Part shown: positions 30,145-34,737 of the stretch, piece after piece
Numbering within the stretch: position 1 is the stretch's first letter
Layout: every line of letters starts with the position of its first letter
Assembly: GCA_035532835.1 (NCBI GenBank)
Contig: DATKQG010000079.1
Location: 1 to 34,737 of the forward strand
Length of the DNA: 34,737 bases
DNA from: Candidatus Dormiibacterota bacterium
GTDB taxonomy: Bacteria > Vulcanimicrobiota > Vulcanimicrobiia > Vulcanimicrobiales > Vulcanimicrobiaceae
Reading direction: 5' to 3'
Program-made: the position numbers and the translations under genes
The notes under the pieces: model-generated
What the model was told of the DNA's origin: nothing
Database searches by the model: none
Seen by the model: only the letters and a program-made list of their open reading frames with translations

Positions 30145-31556
30145 TACGGCCTGTTCACCATCGCCGCGAGCAGCCCGTACACTGCATGGCTCCACGGGAC
30201 GAACGGCACGGCGACCAACGCCGACGAAGCCGCCACGACGCAGGTTACGGCGACCGTTGCAAGGCGCAGCTTCGGCGCCGGCAATCCGTGTGGGTGGGTA
30301 CCGGACTCGGTGGTAATCGCCAGCCGCAACAACGCGGCAAACGCGATCAGCAATCCCACCAACGCGATGGCAAGCGCGCTCCACGCGCGTACCTGTACCG
30401 CGGCAACGACGATCAGGAGTTCCGAGAAAAACAGCCCGAACGGCGGCAGCCCGGCCAGCGCAATCATTGCCGCGAGCAGGGTACGCCCGCCGCGCACGCT
30501 CCAGAGCCCGCGCAAGTCCCGGATGCTCGTAGATCCGTATTGTTCCTGCACCATACCAACCGAGAGAAACGCCATCGACTTTGCGAAGGCGTGATTGAGA
30601 ATATGATAGAGGGCGGCAAACGCTGCAAGCGGCGTAGCGAGGCCCAGCGCAAATGCCACGATGCCCGCATGCTCGACGGTCGAGTAGGAAAACAAACGCT
30701 TGACGTCACGTTGCGCTAACATCAGCAGCGACGCGATCAGGATCGATACGGCACCGCCGTAGAGCAAGATGCCGTCGAAGAGCCCGGCGGAGGGTGTTTG
30801 TGCGGCGACGGACTGGACGCGCAGGATGGCGTACAGCGCGCAGGATACCAGCAAACCCGAAAGCAGCGCGCTCACCGGGGCCGGGGCCTTGGAGTGCGCG
30901 TCCGGCAGCCACGCGTGCATCGGCACCAAGCCGGCCTTGGTGGCAAACCCCACCAGCATTAACGTCAGCGCGACGCGCGTTAAGGGGATATCCATCAGCG
31001 CCGCATGCGGTATCAGCGCGCTCCACGAGAGCGCCTGGCCCGGAGCGACGCCCGCCATCATCGCCGCTCGTCCGAGAAGCAACATCCCGATCAACGCGAT
31101 CGCAATGCCGAAGCTGCAGAGCATCAGATACTTCCAGGCCGCTTCGAGCGCGGCTTTGCCGCCCGAGTATGCGACCAAAAACGTGGTTGCGAGCGTCGTT
31201 GCCGATATACCGATCCAGATGCCGATGAACCCCGCGCTCGTAACGGTGAGCAGCATGCTGCTCCAAAATGCGCCGAGCAAGATGAAATAGGCGGGCTTGC
31301 GCGACCACGGCTCCATCGGATTGTTCCCGCCTTTTGGCAGAATGCCGGTCGAGAACAGCACGACGATCGCGCAGAGGAGCGAAACGCTCACCGCAAAGAT
31401 CCCCGAGAGCCAATCCATCGTCGACGCGGCGAGGATCGTTCCGATGAGGCCCGCGCCGGCAAGGAACACGCGGGCAACCGATCGCAGCGACCGGTTGGCG
31501 AAAAGCGCGGCCAGCGTCAGCGAAACGAACGGAAACAGGACAACGATCGTCGTCAT
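30144..31556 (-). CDS. hyfF: Hydrogenase-4 membrane subunit HyfF (NuoN/MrpD-like proton channel)
   Basis: 470 aa, about 13-14 membrane helices. Contains the family block FATKAGLVPMHAWLPDAHSKAPAPVSALLSG, with the Lys and His residues of the proton path, and VKRLFSYSTVEHAGIVAFALG with a further Lys and Glu. Such antiporter-like subunits in complex I and group 4 hydrogenases move H+ or Na+ across the membrane when electrons flow. It overlaps hyfE by 4 bases upstream and hyfG by one base downstream (TAATG), which argues for a single stoichiometric operon. The closest name is HyfF, but HyfF and HyfD are similar, so the letter is a best match. Confidence 0.9.
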   Translation of the reverse strand: MTTIVVLFPFVSLTLAALFANRSLRSVARVFLAGAGLIGTILAASTMDWLSGIFAVSVSLLCAIVVLFSTGILPKGGNNPMEPWSRKPAYFILLGAFWSSMLLTVTSAGFIGIWIGISATTLATTFLVAYSGGKAALEAAWKYLMLCSFGIAIALIGMLLLGRAAMMAGVAPGQALSWSALIPHAALMDIPLTRVALTLMLVGFATKAGLVPMHAWLPDAHSKAPAPVSALLSGLLVSCALYAILRVQSVAAQTPSAGLFDGILLYGGAVSILIASLLMLAQRDVKRLFSYSTVEHAGIVAFALGLATPLAAFAALYHILNHAFAKSMAFLSVGMVQEQYGSTSIRDLRGLWSVRGGRTLLAAMIALAGLPPFGLFFSELLIVVAAVQVRAWSALAIALVGLLIAFAALLRLAITTESGTHPHGLPAPKLRLATVAVTCVVAASSALVAVPFVPWSHAVYGLLAAMVNRP

Positions 31557-32161
31557 CCGCGCAAGTTCCGTAGCGATCGCATATCCAAGTGCGGGTCGTG
31601 TTGTATCACCGCCCGCGCCACCGCGATCGCAATGAAGGTTGCGAAAACCGCGTCGAAGGTGTCGGCCAGCTCGATCGCGCCCGGCAACGATGGCGCAAAC
31701 ACCGCCGCAGCCAGCGTTACCGCGCTCCCGAGCGCCAACAATCCCACCACGTGCGCCAGCAGATTGCGGTGCAGAATCACCACGCAGATGCTCGCGAAGA
31801 ACGCATAGAACACGGTCGTGGCGCCGGGTGCATCGGAGAACGCCTGGGCGTGGCTGAAATACCGAGCAAGGTACAGCGCTACGGCAACCACGCCGATCCG
31901 TACGCCAAGGTTGAAAGACGGCACTAAGTCATCCGGCACGCGATATCGCATGCGCAGCCACAGCACGGCCGCCGGACCAACCACTACCTTGACGAATGCC
32001 AACATCGCAAACAGCGTAATGCCCGTGGCGTTTGCCTGTGGCCCCTGCGGGTGGGCGATCCATAGGACGCTCAGGGTAAAGACCACGTAGGCGACCAGCG
32101 CCGAACGTAACCGCGAATCGATCACGAGCACCGCCCCGGCGAGAATAATCACTACGCTCAT
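31553..32161 (-). CDS. hyfE: Hydrogenase-4 membrane subunit HyfE
   Basis: 202 aa, six predicted membrane helices, usual length for HyfE. It starts VVIILAGAVLVIDSRLRSAL, has FVKVVVGPAAVLWLRMRYRV in the middle, and ends with FDAVFATFIAIAVARAVIQ, the C-terminal pattern of the family, whose second half is related to NuoK. It is thought to help anchor the complex in the membrane and to form part of the ion path. Overlaps of 4 bases to hyfC and hyfF on each side. HyfE is typical of group 4 hydrogenases and absent from complex I, supporting the hydrogenase identity of the operon. Confidence 0.88.
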   Translation of the reverse strand: MSVVIILAGAVLVIDSRLRSALVAYVVFTLSVLWIAHPQGPQANATGITLFAMLAFVKVVVGPAAVLWLRMRYRVPDDLVPSFNLGVRIGVVAVALYLARYFSHAQAFSDAPGATTVFYAFFASICVVILHRNLLAHVVGLLALGSAVTLAAAVFAPSLPGAIELADTFDAVFATFIAIAVARAVIQHDPHLDMRSLRNLRG

Positions 32162-33018
32162 CGCAGCACGTCCGCGATTCGCAAGCCGATGCTCGCCAGC
32201 GAAAGGATCAGTGCGGACGCAAAGAGTTGCGGCACTTCAAAGAGGCGCAGCTTGGCGTAAACCGTTTCGATGAGCACGATACAAGCGCCCACGGCGGCAA
32301 TCCACCCCACCGTCGCGACCCCGCTTCCGGGCATCAGTAACGCGGCTAACACGAAGAATCCAGCCTGCCGCAGATATGCGGCGTAGTGCAGCATCGCGAG
32401 TTGCCAGCCCGAATACTCCAGGACGAGCCCCTCGTGGATCATCGTGAGCTCGTAGTGCGTCTGTTGATTATCGACCGGGATTCGCGCCGTCTCGGAGAGC
32501 ATCACGAGCAGTAACGCCCCGGCCGCTAACGCGTCGGTCCATATCCCGTTCGGAGCGTGGGCGAGGCTACCGTCCGAAAGGAACGCACTCCCCAAGAGCG
32601 CGAGGATCAACGGCGCCTCGGTCAGCGATGCAAACGCGATCTCTCGCCCGGCGGCCATGCCTTCGAAGGCCGAACGTGTATCGAGCGCCGCGAGCACCGT
32701 CACGAATCGCCCGAGCGCGAGCAGCAACGCCAGCGCAATGGCATCGATACGCCAGGCCGATGCATCCGTCGCCGTGATGCTCGGAACGACCGCGACGAAC
32801 GTTACCGCTACGCCGAGGGCTATGCCCGGGGCGACGAGCACGAGCATCGAACGCTGTGGAATCACCGCGTCTTTGCCCCAGAGTTTACGCAGGTCGCGAT
32901 ACGGCTGCCACACCGATGCGCCGGGCCTGCCTTGCATCCGCGCGCGCAGCCGGGCTAACGTCCCTTGTAACAGCGGGGCGAATAGCGCGAGGAGGGCGAT
33001 CTGCACACCCTGGTTCAT
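32158..33018 (-). CDS. hyfC: Hydrogenase-4 membrane subunit HyfC (NuoH/HycD-like)
   Basis: 286 aa from ATG 33018, eight predicted membrane helices. The family region is clear: LARLRARMQGRPGASVWQPY near the N-terminus, FEGMAAGREIAFASLTEAPL in the middle, and ETARIPVDNQQTHYELTMIHE, the HycD/HyfC version of the NuoH quinone-channel loop. It links the hydrophilic hydrogenase part to the proton-moving subunits. A 4-base overlap joins it to hyfB upstream and to hyfE downstream. The longer open frame up to 33333 overlaps hyfB and has no support. Confidence 0.92.
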   Translation of the reverse strand: MNQGVQIALLALFAPLLQGTLARLRARMQGRPGASVWQPYRDLRKLWGKDAVIPQRSMLVLVAPGIALGVAVTFVAVVPSITATDASAWRIDAIALALLLALGRFVTVLAALDTRSAFEGMAAGREIAFASLTEAPLILALLGSAFLSDGSLAHAPNGIWTDALAAGALLLVMLSETARIPVDNQQTHYELTMIHEGLVLEYSGWQLAMLHYAAYLRQAGFFVLAALLMPGSGVATVGWIAAVGACIVLIETVYAKLRLFEVPQLFASALILSLASIGLRIADVLR

Positions 33019-34737
33019 CGCGCCACCGCCAATGCGGCAAGAAACGCGGCCAGCGCGTACCCAAGATACACGCGCAGAAACCCGCCCTGAAACCTTCGTG
33101 CTCCGCGCGAGACCCGCTGCACGAATGCGGCGATATTGCGGGCAAGCTCGTCGAACACATAGCGCGTTGAGAGCACGTAGGTAATCCGCGTCGGTATCCA
33201 TCGCGAAGTTCCGTACTCCATGCGTCGCTCGCGCTCGGGAAATAACGCGAAGCCGAAGATGAGCCGCAGCGGCTTCGAAAGCACCGTTGCAGTATACTGC
33301 GAGCGCAACGTTACCGCCGATCCGCACGTCCAAGTGCCCGCTTCGCGCACGCCGCGCCGCCTCGCCATCACGACGGCAAACACGGCTCCGGCGATCGGCA
33401 GCAACGCGAGAAACGGCAATACCGAGAGATTCGGGACCGGTAAGGGTGTCTCACCCATCATGCCGCCCGCCAGTTGCGAGAGCGGGCGAATCACTACGCT
33501 TGGTATCACGCCGATCGCAACGCTCGCCGCGCCGAGAAACGCCAGCGCCGCGACGGACGCATCGAACGGCTCCGGCTCGACCGGCGCGGGGTGTCGCGGA
33601 TCGCCCAGAAATCCGACGCCGTAGAGTTTCGTAAAGGCTGCCGCAGCAAGGCCGCCGGTCATCGCCAGCGCTGCAATACCGAAGAGAGCGAACGCTTTGA
33701 ACCAGGGCGAGCCGACGGCGAGCGCACGAATAAATCCGTTAAATACGAGCCACTCGGATGCGAAACCGTTGAGCGGCGGGAGCGCCGACGCCGCCATGCA
33801 CGCCAGTAACACCCAGGGAGCCGAGCGTCGCAGCGGTCCCTTCGCAAGGCCGCCTAGTTGATCGAGATTGGTCACGTGCAAGCGCTCGACCAACGTTCCG
33901 GCGCCAAGGAACAAGAGGCCCTTGAACATCGCATGATTGATGCTATGGAATATCAGCGCGATGACCGCCAACGCCGCGAGCGCCGGCTGGTGCATCGCTG
34001 CCGCGAGTACCGCCAGGCCCAACGTCGCGACGATGATGCCGACGTTTTCGATGGAGCTAAAGGCCAGGAGCCGTTTGATATCGCTCTCGATCGTCGCGTA
34101 AAGCCCTCCCAGCAACGCGCTGAGCGCGCCCGCAACGAGCAGCGCAACGCCGATGGCCCACGGCGCCGGCGCCGCCAGCACGAAGCACGCAAGCAGCAAG
34201 CCGTAGACCGCGATCTTGAGCATGATACCGGAGAGCATTGCGGACGCATTCGCGGGAGCCGCCGGATGCGCGCGAGGAAGCCAGAATTGCAGGGGCACGA
34301 GGCCGGCCTTGGAGCCGAATCCGATCGCCGCCAGCGACAACGCAACGGTTCGCACGCCGATTGAAAGCGTTCCCGACGCGAGCGCGATGCCTGCGAACGT
34401 CCCCGTGCCGGCATGCACGGCGAGGATTGCCAGAAACGCGGTAATGCAGAGCGCGCCCAGTTGACTGACGAGCGCGTACGAGAATACGGCTCGACGCACG
34501 TAGCGTTTGCCATGGTTCGTCGCAACGAGAAACGCCGAGACGAGCGACATCCCTTCCCAAAACAAGAGAAACGCGGCGATACTCTGCGCCAGCAACACAC
34601 CGGTCATTGCCGCGCTGAACAGTGCTAAGCGCATGCCGTCCGACGGCGATCCCCGCTTCAAGCCCCATATCGCGACCGCAATCGAAACGACGGCGTTGAT
34701 GATGAGGAACGGCGCCGCCGGCAGCGACGACCCGACG
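33015..34737 (-). CDS. hyfB: Hydrogenase-4 membrane subunit HyfB (NuoL-like), 5' end outside the window
   Basis: About 574 codons in the window, open to the right edge, so the N-terminal 80-100 residues are missing. It is an antiporter-like proton-conducting subunit: FGSKAGLVPLQFWLPRAHPAAPANASAMLSG (proton-path Lys and His), IKRLLAFSSIENVGIIVATLG, and a C-terminal FGYAL-like long amphipathic part (LRLIFGFALFPERERRMEYG and RYVFDELARNIAAFVQRVSRG), typical of HyfB and HycC. It is the first gene of the operon seen here; the promoter lies to the right of the window. The stop overlaps hyfC. Confidence 0.92.
   Translation of the reverse strand, partial: VGSSLPAAPFLIINAVVSIAVAIWGLKRGSPSDGMRLALFSAAMTGVLLAQSIAAFLLFWEGMSLVSAFLVATNHGKRYVRRAVFSYALVSQLGALCITAFLAILAVHAGTGTFAGIALASGTLSIGVRTVALSLAAIGFGSKAGLVPLQFWLPRAHPAAPANASAMLSGIMLKIAVYGLLLACFVLAAPAPWAIGVALLVAGALSALLGGLYATIESDIKRLLAFSSIENVGIIVATLGLAVLAAAMHQPALAALAVIALIFHSINHAMFKGLLFLGAGTLVERLHVTNLDQLGGLAKGPLRRSAPWVLLACMAASALPPLNGFASEWLVFNGFIRALAVGSPWFKAFALFGIAALAMTGGLAAAAFTKLYGVGFLGDPRHPAPVEPEPFDASVAALAFLGAASVAIGVIPSVVIRPLSQLAGGMMGETPLPVPNLSVLPFLALLPIAGAVFAVVMARRRGVREAGTWTCGSAVTLRSQYTATVLSKPLRLIFGFALFPERERRMEYGTSRWIPTRITYVLSTRYVFDELARNIAAFVQRVSRGARRFQGGFLRVYLGYALAAFLAALAVAR

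Noticed and set aside
27898-34737. Reading the right-hand operon as respiratory complex I (nuo)
   Set aside because: HyfE is present, nuoE/F/G/I/J/K are absent, and the large subunit keeps the NiFe Cys pairs that complex I lacks.

Overview
This is a GC-rich (about 60%) chromosomal window, densely packed on both strands, with six scattered tRNA genes, no rRNA, no CRISPR array and no recognisable transposase or phage gene. The gene content (Sec-exported enzymes, a TonB-like protein, many small-molecule hydrolases, a CoxLS/IorAB-type molybdo-hydroxylase and a membrane-bound hydrogenase) suggests a free-living, probably soil or acidic-habitat bacterium from a little-cultured GC-rich lineage. Candidatus Eremiobacterota (WPS-2) would fit, but that is an inference and the window has no marker that settles it.

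Layout. 1-1633 (minus): tRNA-Gly and tRNA-Cys, then panE, then the 5' part of hisF running off the left edge. 1750-4316: a DUF4239 membrane protein, a converging DUF1345-like membrane protein, then a DUF5069 gene overlapping a dienelactone hydrolase. 4327-7282: an amino-acid-type periplasmic binding protein, tRNA-Phe, csaA, a TonB-like protein, tRNA-Asp, tRNA-Val and a hotdog thioesterase. 7286-8647: a propeller-like gene, a 65-aa gene, and behind a clear promoter a 38-codon ORF closed by a terminator, divergent from a promoter-driven tRNA-Val(GAC). 8647-13697: an exported M61 peptidase, a VOC protein, an SDR oxidoreductase and a divergent secreted phospholipase C-like phosphoesterase. 13734-19784 (plus): thrS without its TGS domain, a Pro/Ser/Thr-rich lipoprotein, a DHA2-type MFS pump with no normal start codon, tsaD and a SAM methyltransferase.

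19816-22438 (plus) is a tight three-gene module: phosphoribosyltransferase, erythromycin-esterase family protein and dienelactone hydrolase. It faces a dodecin that carries an unusual Cys/His-rich N-terminal extension. Divergent from the dodecin is a two-subunit molybdenum hydroxylase (2Fe-2S subunit plus molybdopterin subunit). On the minus strand from 27732 down to 25561 lie a second copy of the propeller-like gene, a decayed MFS transporter with two frameshifts, and a cysteine-synthase-family enzyme, all overlapping.

The right end (34737 down to 27898, minus) is one operon in which every junction overlaps by 1 to 8 bases: hyfB (partial)-hyfC-hyfE-hyfF-hyfG-hyfI followed by a FabZ-like dehydratase. 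It encodes a group 4, complex I-related membrane [NiFe] hydrogenase module. Its large subunit keeps all four Cys of the metal site, but the usual His after the first CxxC is Arg, the second motif is NLCYSC instead of DPCxxC, and the protein stops at the position where other large subunits are cleaved during maturation. This, with the coupled FabZ-like gene, is the most interesting system in the window.
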